The notes: generated by a model from the sequence alone, not told the origin. A stretch of DNA of 64,000 nucleotides from Sinorhizobium fredii NGR234 (GCF_000018545.1 NC_012587.1:2232001-2296000), one strand, 5' to 3'. Shown: positions 19,261 through 28,785, numbered from the stretch's first letter. A program made the numbers and translations.

Positions 19261-19363
19261 CTGCATGATCCTTGGATTGGTATCGCTTTAAAGTGAAAAT
19301 CGTGCAGTAATTCAACGCGCTACAGCGCCCCTTGCGCGTCCTGGTGGACGGGCGGCGCTGTAA
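19261..19363. repeat. RIME-like palindromic element, opposite orientation, diverged
   Basis: CTGCATGATC ... CGTGCAG (19261-19307) followed by CTACAGCGCC ... GGCGGCGCTGTAA (19320-19363): the same two dyads as the copy at 7961 but in the order that places the GGCGCTGTAA end toward the plus-strand gene at 19374. The AAGAGGA at its edge is that gene's ribosome site. Confidence 0.8.
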
Positions 19364-19373
19364 GAGGATCTAC

Positions 19374-19892
19374 ATGCTGTGGGTGATTGCGTTATTCCTG
19401 GGCTTGGCGATCGTGTATCTCGCCGCCCGCTATGGCCGCTTCCGTAGCTGGGTGGAGCCGGTCCTTTCCATTGCGGTTGCGGTGGGGCTCGCCGCCGCCT
19501 TTCTGGTCTGGCTCAGCGAAAGCACACCGGACGCGCCTGCACCCGCGCCCGCCCCGCGCCCGGCCGGGCTCGCCCCTTCCGATATCGCGCTCGATAACCT
19601 CGCCTTCGAGCGCAACCAGGCGGAACGCAGCTATCGCCTCCGTGGAACCGCTCGAAACAAATCGTCAATCACGCTGGAATATTTCCGTCTGACGGTCACG
19701 CTCGAGGATTGCCCGGAGAGCGGATGCACGCGGGTCGGCGACGACACGGCGCTTGTGCTCGTGCGTGTCCCGGGCGGTGAGACCCGCCCCTTCGAGACGT
19801 TTCTCACCTTTCCGTTCCGGGAGGATGAAGCGCCCAGGGCGCCCAAATGGAGCTACCGTATCCTGGAAACGAAGGGCGCAACGGCGCGATGA
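19374..19892 (+). CDS. Two-helix membrane protein with a C-terminal FxLYD-like domain, unknown function
   Basis: 172 residues from the ATG at 19374 (AGAGGA upstream). Two closely spaced N-terminal membrane helices (residues 1-17 and about 28-46) precede a proline/alanine linker and a soluble domain of about 100 residues. That domain has the beta-sandwich pattern of FxLYD proteins: paired Cys in EDCPESGC, RYRLRG-like start and a VPGGETRPFE turn. No enzymatic motif. Transcribed alone, tail-to-tail against the isochorismatase gene with no gap (stop at 19892, opposite stop at 19893). Confidence 0.7.
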   Translation: MLWVIALFLGLAIVYLAARYGRFRSWVEPVLSIAVAVGLAAAFLVWLSESTPDAPAPAPAPRPAGLAPSDIALDNLAFERNQAERSYRLRGTARNKSSITLEYFRLTVTLEDCPESGCTRVGDDTALVLVRVPGGETRPFETFLTFPFREDEAPRAPKWSYRILETKGATAR

Positions 19893-20477
19893 TCACGCCG
19901 CTTTCGCGGCGTCGAGCGCGGCCAGCATGTCCTCGGTGGCCACCACTTCGGCAAAGTCCGCCCTCAGAGTCGCCACATGCGCGCGGTGGATGTCCCGCGC
20001 CGAGATCACCCCGCCCGCGCCATCCGCCAAATCGAAACAATCGCAGGCATCCTCCACGAGGATCACACGATAGCCGAGATTGGCGCCGACCCGCACCGAG
20101 GTCGAGACACACATGTCGGTCGAAATGCCGAACATCACGACGGTATCGGCTCCGAGGCGGCGGAGCCTGAGGTCGAGATCGGTGCCGATGAAGGCCGCAT
20201 TCACGCTCTTGCTGATAAGGGGTTCCTCTCCCAATGGGTCGAAGCCGGGACGAAAGGCGTTGCCGGGCTGCCCCGGCCGCAGCGTCGAGCCTTCCACGAC
20301 GCTGTCGTGCCGCACATGTATGATCGGCCGTCTCACCGCGCGCCACGCGGCCAGGAGCGCCAGCCCGTTTCCATCGACACGTTCATTCCAGCGCGGCGGC
20401 CACGGCGCTGCATCGAAGGCGCGCTGCATGTCGATCGGGATCAGGACGGTATTTACGGGAAGTTTCAAGCTGTTCAT
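19893..20477 (-). CDS. Isochorismatase-family cysteine hydrolase
   Basis: 194 residues with the catalytic triad Asp16 (IPIDMQRAF), Lys90 (EPLISKSVNAAF) and Cys123 (GISTDMCVSTSVR). Members hydrolyse amides (nicotinamide, N-carbamoyl compounds, biuret) or isochorismate; the cis-peptide region before Cys fits nicotinamidase-like or carbamoyl hydrolases better than isochorismatase. The divergent Lrp gene 63 nt away is a probable regulator. Confidence 0.88.
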   Translation of the reverse strand: MNSLKLPVNTVLIPIDMQRAFDAAPWPPRWNERVDGNGLALLAAWRAVRRPIIHVRHDSVVEGSTLRPGQPGNAFRPGFDPLGEEPLISKSVNAAFIGTDLDLRLRRLGADTVVMFGISTDMCVSTSVRVGANLGYRVILVEDACDCFDLADGAGGVISARDIHRAHVATLRADFAEVVATEDMLAALDAAKAA

Positions 20478-20540
20478 GACAGGGTCTCCTTCGTTGTTCG
20501 AAGAAGCTAACTGCCCTATCGTCCGGTTTCATTGAGCACG

Positions 20541-21035
20541 ATGCCGCCTTGCCCGGACATTCGTCCGCCGCGCGCGCCCGAGGACGACGAATTGACTGAA
20601 CTCGACGAAAAGGACCGTCTGTTGCTGGCGGCGTTGCGCCAGGATTCCCGCCAGAGCCTGGTGGCGCTCGCCCGCCATGCAGGCCTGTCGCGCAGCGCCA
20701 CGCATGAGCGGCTGCGTCGGCTGGAAACCAAGGGCACGATCGCCGGCTATACGATCCGGCTTGGGGTGGAAGAGAAGGCCCCGGTTGTGCGCGCCCTCGT
20801 TGCCGTCGCCTTCCAGTCCGGCAAGAACTGCGACCATGTCTTGCCGCGCATTTCCGGCATGCCGCACGTCGTCAGTTGCTGGTCTCTCGCCGGCGCGACG
20901 GATCTCATGCTGCTCGTCGAATGCGACTCGAACGGTGACCTCGACACCATCCGGCGACAGATCGCCACCATTCCGGGCATTGCCACGGTGCAAACGCATG
21001 TGACGCTCAGGACGCATTTCGACCGGCGCCGCTAA
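20541..21035 (+). CDS. Lrp/AsnC-family transcriptional regulator
   Basis: 164 residues from the ATG at 20541. Alternatives are TTG at 20532 or TTG at 20592, which would start at LTELDEKDRLLLAALRQDSR, the usual Lrp N-terminus. Helix-turn-helix SLVALARHAGLSRSATHERL, then the RAM effector domain. Divergent from the isochorismatase-family gene, which it probably controls. Followed by a palindromic intergenic repeat. Confidence 0.85.
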   Translation: MPPCPDIRPPRAPEDDELTELDEKDRLLLAALRQDSRQSLVALARHAGLSRSATHERLRRLETKGTIAGYTIRLGVEEKAPVVRALVAVAFQSGKNCDHVLPRISGMPHVVSCWSLAGATDLMLLVECDSNGDLDTIRRQIATIPGIATVQTHVTLRTHFDRRR

Positions 21036-21047
21036 TGCCTGTCGCCC

Positions 21048-21139
21048 AAAAGTGTGCAGCGGTTTTGGGATGACGACATGCACAAAAACAAAGACCTAAA
21101 ACGCGCCGCGTGAGTACGTTTGAACGCGACGCGCTTTAG
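21048..21139. repeat. Second-type palindromic intergenic repeat
   Basis: Two dyads, CCCAAAA ... TTTTGGG (about 21048-21070) and CTAAAACGCG ... CGCGCTTTAG (21096-21139), unrelated to the RIME-like copies. It separates the Lrp gene from the convergent MttB gene and could end transcription from both sides. Confidence 0.6.
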
Positions 21140-21192
21140 TTCACGATAAGCGGGAGGCGGGCGGAAAACCTTTCCTCATCCCGCTCTATCCT

Positions 21193-22743
21193 TCAGCAGT
21201 AGACCCTGAACTTTTCCCGGATGGCGCGGTCGATTTCCGGTGCAATGACGGATGGGGCAGCCTCGGCGAGAATGCGGTTCTTCCGCTCGATGGCGCGGGC
21301 GACGAGGTCCGGACGGCCGATCTCCACCCATTCCTTCGGGCTCGTGCGGTCGGCAACGGCCGGGTAGATGTACTCGGTCTGCATCAGCCCGAGCGTCTGG
21401 GGATGGCCGAGATAATGGCCGGGACCGTCGAGGCAGACGGAGCGCATGGTTTCGAGGGAGACCGAATCCTCGGTCACGTCGATGCCGCGGATGCAGCGCT
21501 GCACCTGCCCGAGCAGGTCGTCGCCGAGCACCAGCGACTCGAGGCAGAAGCCGAGGAGCGAGGCATGCATGCCGACCGCCTCGTAGACCATGTTGAGACC
21601 GGAAAGCCCCGCCATGACATTGGAGATCGCCTGTTCCCAGCCGGCCTGCATGTCGGGCAGCTTCGCATCCGCGATGCCGGCGGCGGCACCGCCCGGCAGA
21701 CGATAGAACTGGTGCATCTGGGCGCAACCGGCCGTCAGCAGCGCCTGCTCGCCGGAGCCGCCGGACATGGCTCCCGTCCTTAAATCCGAAACAAACGGCC
21801 AGGTCCCGAAGACGGCCGGATGGCCGGGGGACAGCGCATTGACGTAGACGACGCCGGCAAGGCATTCGGCGACCGCCTGGACGATCGCCGTTGCCAGCGG
21901 CGCCGGGGCCGTGGCGCCCGCCTGCCCGGCGGAAAGCAAGAGGATCGGCATGCCGCCGCGAATGCACTTCTCCATGGTGATGCAGCTCTCTTCCGCAAAC
22001 TTCATCGGCGGCACCACGAAGCAGTTGGAATTCGAGACGAAGGGCCGCGCCCGCCAGTTGTCCTCGCCGCCGGCAATCATATGGATGAGGTCGAAACAGC
22101 CCTCGACATGCGACGGATCGGAAAAGCTGGTGCCGACATGCTTGGTGGTGCCGGCGCAGCAGGCATAAAGCGTGTTGATGTCCATCAGGAAATTGTCGGG
22201 AACGTCGCGGCAGACCATGGCGCGCTGGAAGAAATGGACATTGTCGAGATGATGGACGAGCTGCGCGGCGTTGAGCAGGTCCTTCGCCGTGGACTCGCGA
22301 TATTCGCGCTTCTCGACATCGACGACATGCACGGCGGCACCCGCCGTGCCGTAATGGACCCGCGTGCCGCTCAAGTTCAGATCCTGTTTCGGATCACGGG
22401 CGTAGAGGGTGATGTCGCGGGCGGCAACAGCCAGCATGTCCTCGACAAGCGCGCGGGGAAAGCGAATGCGCCCGTCGTCTCCGAGGATGGCGCCGGCGCC
22501 GGTCATGATGTCGACCCCGGACTTCGGCGCATTGGCAAGGCCGATCTGCTCCAAAGCATCGAGCGCTGCCTCGTGGATGCGCCGGACATTCGCCTCGCTC
22601 AGCGGCTTGTATTGCCCGCCGGCAAGACCCGGGCGGACCGGCCGGATATTTTCCGCAAGCGGCGCCGCGCGAAGCGCCACACGCGCCGCCCGCCCGCCGG
22701 ACCGTCTGGAAACCGCAACTGCGCATTCGTCAGCCATCATCAT
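21193..22743 (-). CDS. MttB-family (trimethylamine/glycine-betaine) methyltransferase, non-pyrrolysine
   Basis: 516 residues in one uninterrupted frame with no in-frame TAG, so it belongs to the non-pyrrolysine branch of the MttB superfamily. Known members demethylate quaternary amines such as glycine betaine or proline betaine onto a corrinoid protein. Family features are the N-terminal KPLSEANVRRIHEAALDALE, the TIM-barrel core (GTAGAAVHVVDVEKREY, CAGTTKHVGTSFSDPSHVE) and the glycine-rich GAMSGGSGEQALL. No corrinoid protein or reactivase is coded nearby. It lies downstream of two demethylating dehydrogenase genes on the same strand, separated by a 169-nt repeat-bearing gap. Confidence 0.88.
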   Translation of the reverse strand: MMMADECAVAVSRRSGGRAARVALRAAPLAENIRPVRPGLAGGQYKPLSEANVRRIHEAALDALEQIGLANAPKSGVDIMTGAGAILGDDGRIRFPRALVEDMLAVAARDITLYARDPKQDLNLSGTRVHYGTAGAAVHVVDVEKREYRESTAKDLLNAAQLVHHLDNVHFFQRAMVCRDVPDNFLMDINTLYACCAGTTKHVGTSFSDPSHVEGCFDLIHMIAGGEDNWRARPFVSNSNCFVVPPMKFAEESCITMEKCIRGGMPILLLSAGQAGATAPAPLATAIVQAVAECLAGVVYVNALSPGHPAVFGTWPFVSDLRTGAMSGGSGEQALLTAGCAQMHQFYRLPGGAAAGIADAKLPDMQAGWEQAISNVMAGLSGLNMVYEAVGMHASLLGFCLESLVLGDDLLGQVQRCIRGIDVTEDSVSLETMRSVCLDGPGHYLGHPQTLGLMQTEYIYPAVADRTSPKEWVEIGRPDLVARAIERKNRILAEAAPSVIAPEIDRAIREKFRVYC

Positions 22744-22791
22744 CTCCCAATCGCACTGTAGCTCTTCGCCCCTCGCGCTTTCCGGCGGAAT

Positions 22792-22905
22792 TGCCCCTCA
22801 CCCTAACCCTCTCCCCGCACGCGGGGAGAGGGGACGAGCCGGTGCCGCGAGTCCCTTCTCCCCGTCAAAACGGGGAGAAGGTGCCGGCAGGCGGATGAGG
22901 GGCAA
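22792..22905. repeat. Dispersed GC-rich intergenic repeat with two dyads
   Basis: CTCTCCCCGC-ACGCGGGGAGAGG and CTTCTCCCCG-TCAAAACGGGGAGAAG dyads followed by GTGCCGGCAGGCGGATGAGGGGC. Same family as the copies at 10511 and 28804. It fills the gap between the dehydrogenase and MttB genes inside the presumed transcription unit. Confidence 0.75.
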
Positions 22906-22912
22906 TTATTAC

Positions 22913-25360
22913 TTACACCCGCACCCGCTCCGCCTTCGGGTCGTACATGGGCTTCAGCGAAGCCTCTGCCTTGACCCTAGTTCCAGCGATTTCGATCTCG
23001 TAACTCGACGCCAGCACGTCCGCGGCGCTCTCGCCGCTACAGGGCACATAACCGAGCCCGATCGCCCCACCGAGATGGTGCCCGTAATTGCCGGACGTGA
23101 TCGTCCCGACGATCTCGCCGTTGCGGACGATTGCCTCGTTGTGAAAAAGCAGCGGCTCCGGATCGGTGAGCCGGAACTGCACCAGCCGGCGCGACAGATC
23201 CTCGTCTTGCTTCGTAAGCACTGCCTCACGGCCGATGAAATCACCCTTGTCGACCTTCACCGCAAAGCCGAGCCCGGCCTCGAGGACATGGTCCTCGTCT
23301 GTTATGTCGTGGCCGAAGTGGCGGAACGCCTTCTCGATGCGGCAACTGTCGAGCGTATGAAGCCCGCAGAGCTTGAGGCCGACATCACGTCCCGCCTCTT
23401 CCAGCGTCTCGAAGATATGCGCCGCCTGGTCGGTGGAGACATAAAGCTCCCAGCCGAGCTCGCCGACATAGGTGACGCGGTGGGCGCGGGCGAGTCCCAT
23501 GCCGATCTCGATCTCACGCGCCGCGCCGAAGGGATGCGCCTCGTTGGAGAAATCGTTCGGGCTCACCTTCTGCATCAGCTCGCGCGCCTTCGGCCCCATC
23601 ACGCAGAGCACGCTTTCGGCAGCGGTCGCATCGGTGATCACCACGAACTCGTCGCCGAGATGCTTGCGGAGCCAGGCGAGGTCGCGTTGCAAAGTTGCGC
23701 CGGGGACGATGAGCAGGAAAGCGGTCTCGGAAAGTCGCGTCACCGTCAGGTCGCTCTCGATGCCGCCGCGGGCGTTCAGCATCTGCGTATAGACGATGCG
23801 GCCCGGTTCGACATTCAGCTCATTGGCGCAGAGGCGCTGCAGGAAGGCGAGCGCATCGCGTCCTTCTACCCGAATCTTGCCGAAGGAGGTCATGTCGAAC
23901 AGGCCGACGCCATTGCGAACGGCGAGATGCTCGGCCTTCTGGTTCTCGAACCAGTTCTGCCGCTTCCAGGAATAGCGATACTCGCGTTCCTGGCCTTCTT
24001 TCGCGAACCAGTTGGCGCGCTCCCAGCCGGCTACTTCCCCGAAGACCGCGCCGCGGGCCTTCAGGTGCTCGTGCAGGGGCGAGCGGCGAACACCGCGTGC
24101 CGTCGCCATCTGGCGATAGGGGAAGTGATCGGCATAGAGAAGGCCGAGCGTCTCGGAGACACGCTCCTTGAGATAGGCGCGGTTCTTCTGGAACGGCTGG
24201 GCCCGGCGGATATCGACCTCCCAGAGGTCGAAAGGCGGCTCGCCGTCGTCCATCCATTGCGCCAGCGCCATGCCGGCGCCGCCGGAGGAGACGATGCCGA
24301 TCGAGTTATAGCCGGCCGCAACCCAGTAACCTTTGAGTTCCGGTGCCTCGCCGAGATAGTAGCGGTCGTCAGGCGTGAAGCTTTCCGGCCCGTTGAAGAA
24401 CGTATGGATACCCGCCGTCTCCAGCATCGGCATGCGGTTGACCGCCATTTCGAGGATCGGGGCGAAATGGTCGAAATCCTCCGGCAACTGGTCGAAGCAA
24501 AAGTCCTCGCGGATACCTTCCATGCCCCAGGGCTTGGCCTTCGGTTCGAAGGCGCCGACCAGCATCTTGCCGGCATCCTCCTTGTAATAGGTGCACTCGT
24601 CCGGCACGCGCAGAACCGGCAGGCGGCTTAAGCCCGCGATCGCTTCGGTGACGATATAAAAGTGCTCGCAGGCATGCAGCGGCACCGTGACGCCGGACTG
24701 GCGGGCGAGTTCCCTGCCCCACATGCCGGCGCAATTGACGACGTTCTCCGTTTCGATCGTGAAGCACTCGCCGTTCTGCTCGCAGGTGACGCCGGTGACG
24801 CGGCCATCCTTCTTCAGGACCGCCGTAACCTTGACGCCTTCGATGATCGTCGCGCCGCTCTGCCGTGCGCCCTTGGCAAGCGCCATGGCGATGTTGGCCG
24901 GATCGCACTGGCCGTCGAGCGGCAGGTGCACCGCCGCCTTGACGTCGGAGACGTTGAGATGCGGATACATCGCCTTGACTTCGTCCGGCGTGATCTCGCG
25001 CACATCGACGCTGAAGGCGCGCGCCAGCGAGGCCTGTCGGTAGATCTCCTCTTTACGCTCCTCGGTGAGCGCAACGGTAATCGAGCCGTTCTGGCGCATG
25101 CCGGTCGAAATGCCGGTTTCGGCCTCCAGCTTGACATAGAGGTCGGCCGAGTATTTCGCGAGCCGCGTCATGTTCTGCGAGGCGCGGAGTTGGCCGATCA
25201 ATCCGGCCGCGTGCCAGGTGGTGCCTGAGGTCAATTGCTTGCGCTCGAGCAGCACGACATCGGTCCAGCCGAGCTTCGAGAGATGATAGGCGACGGAGCA
25301 GCCGGAAACACCGCCGCCGATGATCACCGCGCGCGCCTTTTGAGGGATGGGCTTCGTCAT
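22913..25360 (-). CDS. FAD-dependent oxidoreductase fused to aminomethyltransferase (dimethylglycine/sarcosine dehydrogenase type)
   Basis: 815 residues. An N-terminal DAO-type FAD domain (dinucleotide motif GGGVSG at 15-20) carries the TTWHAAG segment whose His50 matches the residue that binds FAD covalently in dimethylglycine dehydrogenase. A linker domain (about 370-425), a GcvT-like folate-binding domain (about 430-700) and a GCV_T C-terminal barrel follow. The reaction is oxidative N-demethylation with transfer of the one-carbon unit to tetrahydrofolate. Its start overlaps the stop of the 25357-27804 gene by 4 nt, so the pair is co-translated. Confidence 0.9.
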   Translation of the reverse strand: MTKPIPQKARAVIIGGGVSGCSVAYHLSKLGWTDVVLLERKQLTSGTTWHAAGLIGQLRASQNMTRLAKYSADLYVKLEAETGISTGMRQNGSITVALTEERKEEIYRQASLARAFSVDVREITPDEVKAMYPHLNVSDVKAAVHLPLDGQCDPANIAMALAKGARQSGATIIEGVKVTAVLKKDGRVTGVTCEQNGECFTIETENVVNCAGMWGRELARQSGVTVPLHACEHFYIVTEAIAGLSRLPVLRVPDECTYYKEDAGKMLVGAFEPKAKPWGMEGIREDFCFDQLPEDFDHFAPILEMAVNRMPMLETAGIHTFFNGPESFTPDDRYYLGEAPELKGYWVAAGYNSIGIVSSGGAGMALAQWMDDGEPPFDLWEVDIRRAQPFQKNRAYLKERVSETLGLLYADHFPYRQMATARGVRRSPLHEHLKARGAVFGEVAGWERANWFAKEGQEREYRYSWKRQNWFENQKAEHLAVRNGVGLFDMTSFGKIRVEGRDALAFLQRLCANELNVEPGRIVYTQMLNARGGIESDLTVTRLSETAFLLIVPGATLQRDLAWLRKHLGDEFVVITDATAAESVLCVMGPKARELMQKVSPNDFSNEAHPFGAAREIEIGMGLARAHRVTYVGELGWELYVSTDQAAHIFETLEEAGRDVGLKLCGLHTLDSCRIEKAFRHFGHDITDEDHVLEAGLGFAVKVDKGDFIGREAVLTKQDEDLSRRLVQFRLTDPEPLLFHNEAIVRNGEIVGTITSGNYGHHLGGAIGLGYVPCSGESAADVLASSYEIEIAGTRVKAEASLKPMYDPKAERVRV

Positions 25361-27804
25361 GCCTTCAGTCTTTCATTCGAGGGATCCCAGAGCGGCTGGT
25401 CCGGCTCAACCGTCGCCTTGAAGCGGTCGCCGAAGATCTCGACTTCGATCTCCCGGCCGGGCACCGCGAGATCGGCACGCAGCATGCCGAGGGCGATCGA
25501 CTTGCCGACGCGATGGCCCCAGTTGCCGGAGGTCGTTTCGCCGACGACCTCGCCACCCGACCAGAGCGTCGACATATAGGGCGCGTCGCATTCGCCGGCC
25601 TCGACGGTCAGCGTCACGAAGCGCTTCGCCACACCCTGCTGTTTCTCGCGCTCCAGCGCCGCCTTGCCCTTGAAGCCGGGCTTCGACCAGTCGACGAAAC
25701 GGTCAAGACCGCCCTGCAGGATCGTGTAGTCGGTCGAAAGATCGCCTTTCCAGGCGCGGTAGCCCTTCTCGATCCGCAGGCTGTCGAGCGCTTCCATGCC
25801 GAAGGGTTTGAGCCCATGCTTTTGGCCGGCCTCCCACACCGCGTCGAACACCGCTGCGGTGTCCTCGACCTTGGTGTGGACTTCCCAGCCAAGTTCACCG
25901 GCAAAGGAGACCCGCACCAGTTGGCAATAGCGCCCGGCGATCGCAGCCGTCTGATGCGTCAGCCACCCCTTCGCAAGATCGGCATCCGACACTTCCGCCA
26001 GGATCGCGCGCGATTTTGGCCCACTCAGTATCTGGCAGGCGAAATTGGCCGTCACGTCGTCGAGCGTAAACACGGCACCGGCTGGACGGTGCTTCAGCAG
26101 CCACTCGAAATCGTGCCACTGCGCCGTTGCTGCGGTGATCAGGAAGAAGAAATCCTCCTCGATCGCCATCACCGACATTTCCGTGACGATCCGTCCCTTG
26201 TCGTCGGCGAAATAGGCAAGTCCGATACGCCCCGGCTTCGGCACGCGGCCGGTGATGAGGCCGGAGAGCCAATCGCGCGCCCCCTCGCCCTTCAGCCGGA
26301 AGCGCGAGAATCCCGGCAGGTCGAGGATGCCGGCGGCATCGCGGACAGCCAGGCACTCCTCCTCGATCCGCTTCGCCCAAGCGCCTTCGCGTCCCCAGGT
26401 CTGCGTCGCCGCCTCGGACGTATCGTCGCCGGGCTGCGCATACCACATCGCACGTTCCCAGCCATTGTAAGCCTTGAACTGGGCGCCGAGCGCGGCGATC
26501 CGGTCATGGATCGGCGACAGCTTCCTGCCGCGCCCGGCCGGCCAATAATGTTTCGGGAAATGCATCGCATATTCGTGGCCGTAGATTTCCTTGCCCTTGG
26601 CGATGCAATAGTCCTGGTCGGTATAGTCGGTGTAGCGGCGCGGATCGCAGGACCACATGTCCCATTCCGTCTGGCCCTCGGTGATCCACTCGGCCAGCAC
26701 CTTGCCGGCGCCGCCCGCCTGGCAGATGCCGAAGGTGAAGACGCAGGCCTCGAAGGCATTCGGCACGCCCGGCATCGGCCCGATCAGCGGATTGCCGTCC
26801 GGCGCATAGGGGATGGGCCCGTTGATGACGCGCGAAAGGCCGGCCGTGCCGAGGATCGGTACACGCTCGACCGCATCGTTTAGATACCACTCCAGCCTTT
26901 CGAGATCGTCCGGGAAAAGCTGGAACGAAAAATCCTCCGGCATCGGGTCGTCCGGCGTCGTCCAGTGCGCCCGGCAATTCCGCTCGTAGGGACCGAGATT
27001 CATCCCGTATTTCTCCTGCCGGAGATAGTAGGAGGAATCGACGTCGCGGAGCAGCGGCAACTTGTGCCCCGCCTCCTTCGACCAGTCGGCAAGCTCCGGG
27101 ATCTCGTCGAAGAGAATATATTGGTGGCTCATCACCATCATCGGCACGTCGCGACCGAACATCTTGCCGACTTCACGGGCGTAATATCCGGCGGCATTGA
27201 CGACATATTCGCAGCGTATCTCGCCCTGCGGCGTCGTGATGACCCACTCGTCGTCCTCGCGCCGGGCGCCCGTGACCGGACAGAAGCGGATGATCTTCGC
27301 ACCCATGTCGCGCGCACCCTTGGCGAGCGCCTGGGTGAGCTGCGCCGGATCGATGTCGCCGTCATAGGGATCGTAGAGCGCGCCCGTCAGCTCATGCGTC
27401 TCGAGGAACGGATAGCGGCCGCGGATCTCGTCCGGACCAAGAATATCGAGATCCATCCCCTGATAGCGGCCCATGCCGACGACGCGCTTGAATTCCTGCA
27501 GCCGCTCCCTGGAATGGCCGAGGCGGATCGACCCGGTCACGTGATAGTTCATCGGATAGTCTACCAGGGCACCCAGCTCGCGATAGAGCGAGGCCGAGTA
27601 GCGCTGCATGTTCATGATCGACCAGGACGAGGAGAAGGTCGGCACATTGCCGGCTGCATGCCAGGTCGAGCCGGCGGTGAGCTCGTTCTTCTCCAGGAGC
27701 ACGCAATCGGTCCAGCCGGCCTTGGCAAGGTGGTAGAGCGAGGAGGCGCCGACGGCTCCCCCGCCGATGATCACGACACGCGCGTGAGACGGCAAATTCG
27801 ACAT
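25357..27804 (-). CDS. FAD-dependent oxidoreductase fused to aminomethyltransferase, paralogue
   Basis: 815 residues, the same length and domain order as the next gene but clearly diverged: FAD motif GGGAVG at 14-19, covalent-FAD His49 in AGSTWHAAG, GcvT domain from about 430, C-terminal barrel with TTSGNWGHRVGKSIALGML. Two such enzymes in series suggest successive demethylation of dimethylglycine and sarcosine, or two related substrates. First gene of the minus-strand unit; the divergent LysR gene starts 129 nt away and probably regulates it. Confidence 0.9.
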   Translation of the reverse strand: MSNLPSHARVVIIGGGAVGASSLYHLAKAGWTDCVLLEKNELTAGSTWHAAGNVPTFSSSWSIMNMQRYSASLYRELGALVDYPMNYHVTGSIRLGHSRERLQEFKRVVGMGRYQGMDLDILGPDEIRGRYPFLETHELTGALYDPYDGDIDPAQLTQALAKGARDMGAKIIRFCPVTGARREDDEWVITTPQGEIRCEYVVNAAGYYAREVGKMFGRDVPMMVMSHQYILFDEIPELADWSKEAGHKLPLLRDVDSSYYLRQEKYGMNLGPYERNCRAHWTTPDDPMPEDFSFQLFPDDLERLEWYLNDAVERVPILGTAGLSRVINGPIPYAPDGNPLIGPMPGVPNAFEACVFTFGICQAGGAGKVLAEWITEGQTEWDMWSCDPRRYTDYTDQDYCIAKGKEIYGHEYAMHFPKHYWPAGRGRKLSPIHDRIAALGAQFKAYNGWERAMWYAQPGDDTSEAATQTWGREGAWAKRIEEECLAVRDAAGILDLPGFSRFRLKGEGARDWLSGLITGRVPKPGRIGLAYFADDKGRIVTEMSVMAIEEDFFFLITAATAQWHDFEWLLKHRPAGAVFTLDDVTANFACQILSGPKSRAILAEVSDADLAKGWLTHQTAAIAGRYCQLVRVSFAGELGWEVHTKVEDTAAVFDAVWEAGQKHGLKPFGMEALDSLRIEKGYRAWKGDLSTDYTILQGGLDRFVDWSKPGFKGKAALEREKQQGVAKRFVTLTVEAGECDAPYMSTLWSGGEVVGETTSGNWGHRVGKSIALGMLRADLAVPGREIEVEIFGDRFKATVEPDQPLWDPSNERLKA

Positions 27805-27933
27805 GCGTAATTCCCTCGTTTGAACGGATATTTGACGAGCAGGCCAAGGCCATCAAGTGGAGAGATCAGGCTTTATTGATCGAGGTATTCGATTAGACTG
27901 ATTGCGGCGAGTGCAAGGAGGCAGCCCCCCAAG

Positions 27934-28785
27934 ATGCAAGTCGATCTGATCGAGACCTTTCTGGATCTGATGGAGACGCGAAGTTTCAATCGCACCGCCG
28001 AGCGGCTGAACATCACGCAGTCGACGGTTTCCCATCGCGTCAAGGCGCTCGAGGCACAGTTCAACCGCAAGCTCTTCACCCGCAACAAGGGCGGGACAGT
28101 TCCGACCGCCTCGGGCCTGCGCTTTCTGGATTATGCAAAAGCGCTGCAAAACCAGTGGCATGAGGCGACGCGTGCGGTGGCGAGCGCCGGCGCCCTGGAG
28201 CGCTCCATGCGACTCGGTATCCAGCACGACCTCGCGCATGCATTCGCCGGCCAATGGGTGGCCGCCATCCGGCGCGAGTTGCCGGCGACGGAAATCTACA
28301 TGGAGGCGGACTATTCCAACCAGATGAACCGCGATCTCGCCGCCGGGGAACTGGATCTCGCAATTCTCTACACGCCGCACTACCTGCCCGATCTGCACTA
28401 TGAAAGGATCGGCGAACTGCATTACGTGCTTGTCAGCACCGAGGCTCGCGACATGGCCGGCGTAAAGCCCGAAACCTATATCCGCTCCAGCTACTCGCCC
28501 GCCTTCGACCGCGCCCATCGCTTGGCGCTGCCGCATCTTTCGGCAGCCTCACTTGCCGCCGGGCAGAACATGGCGATCATCGGCCTGCTGCGTTCGCTTG
28601 GCGGCGCAGCCTTTGTGACGGCCGCCACTGCAGAGCGGCTTTCCCACGACGGCATCGCGGCTATTGTCGACGACGCGCCGGTCATTCCGCAGGCGATCTA
28701 TGCTGCGACGAGTCTTCGCACCCGCCACGCCCACCAGCACCGCAAGATCATCGGCGCCATGCAAGGGCTGCTGTTCGAGCCGTAG
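27934..28785 (+). CDS. LysR-family transcriptional regulator
   Basis: 283 residues, somewhat short for LysR. N-terminal helix-turn-helix with TAERLNITQSTVSHRVKALE; the effector domain follows from about residue 88 (MRLGIQHDLAHAFAGQWVAA). Divergent from the two demethylating dehydrogenases and MttB, the standard arrangement for a LysR activator of a catabolic operon; a methylated amine is the expected inducer class. RBS AAGGAGG upstream of the ATG. Confidence 0.88.
   Translation: MQVDLIETFLDLMETRSFNRTAERLNITQSTVSHRVKALEAQFNRKLFTRNKGGTVPTASGLRFLDYAKALQNQWHEATRAVASAGALERSMRLGIQHDLAHAFAGQWVAAIRRELPATEIYMEADYSNQMNRDLAAGELDLAILYTPHYLPDLHYERIGELHYVLVSTEARDMAGVKPETYIRSSYSPAFDRAHRLALPHLSAASLAAGQNMAIIGLLRSLGGAAFVTAATAERLSHDGIAAIVDDAPVIPQAIYAATSLRTRHAHQHRKIIGAMQGLLFEP

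Noticed and set aside
21193..22743. Pyrrolysine codon in the MttB gene
   Set aside because: The frame has no in-frame TAG and no pyl genes are seen; it belongs to the non-pyrrolysine branch.
22409..24631. 740-residue open frame on the plus strand opposite the FAD/GcvT gene
   Set aside because: It covers the third-codon shadow of a well-supported gene, shows low-complexity Arg/Ala/His-rich sequence and has no ribosome site.
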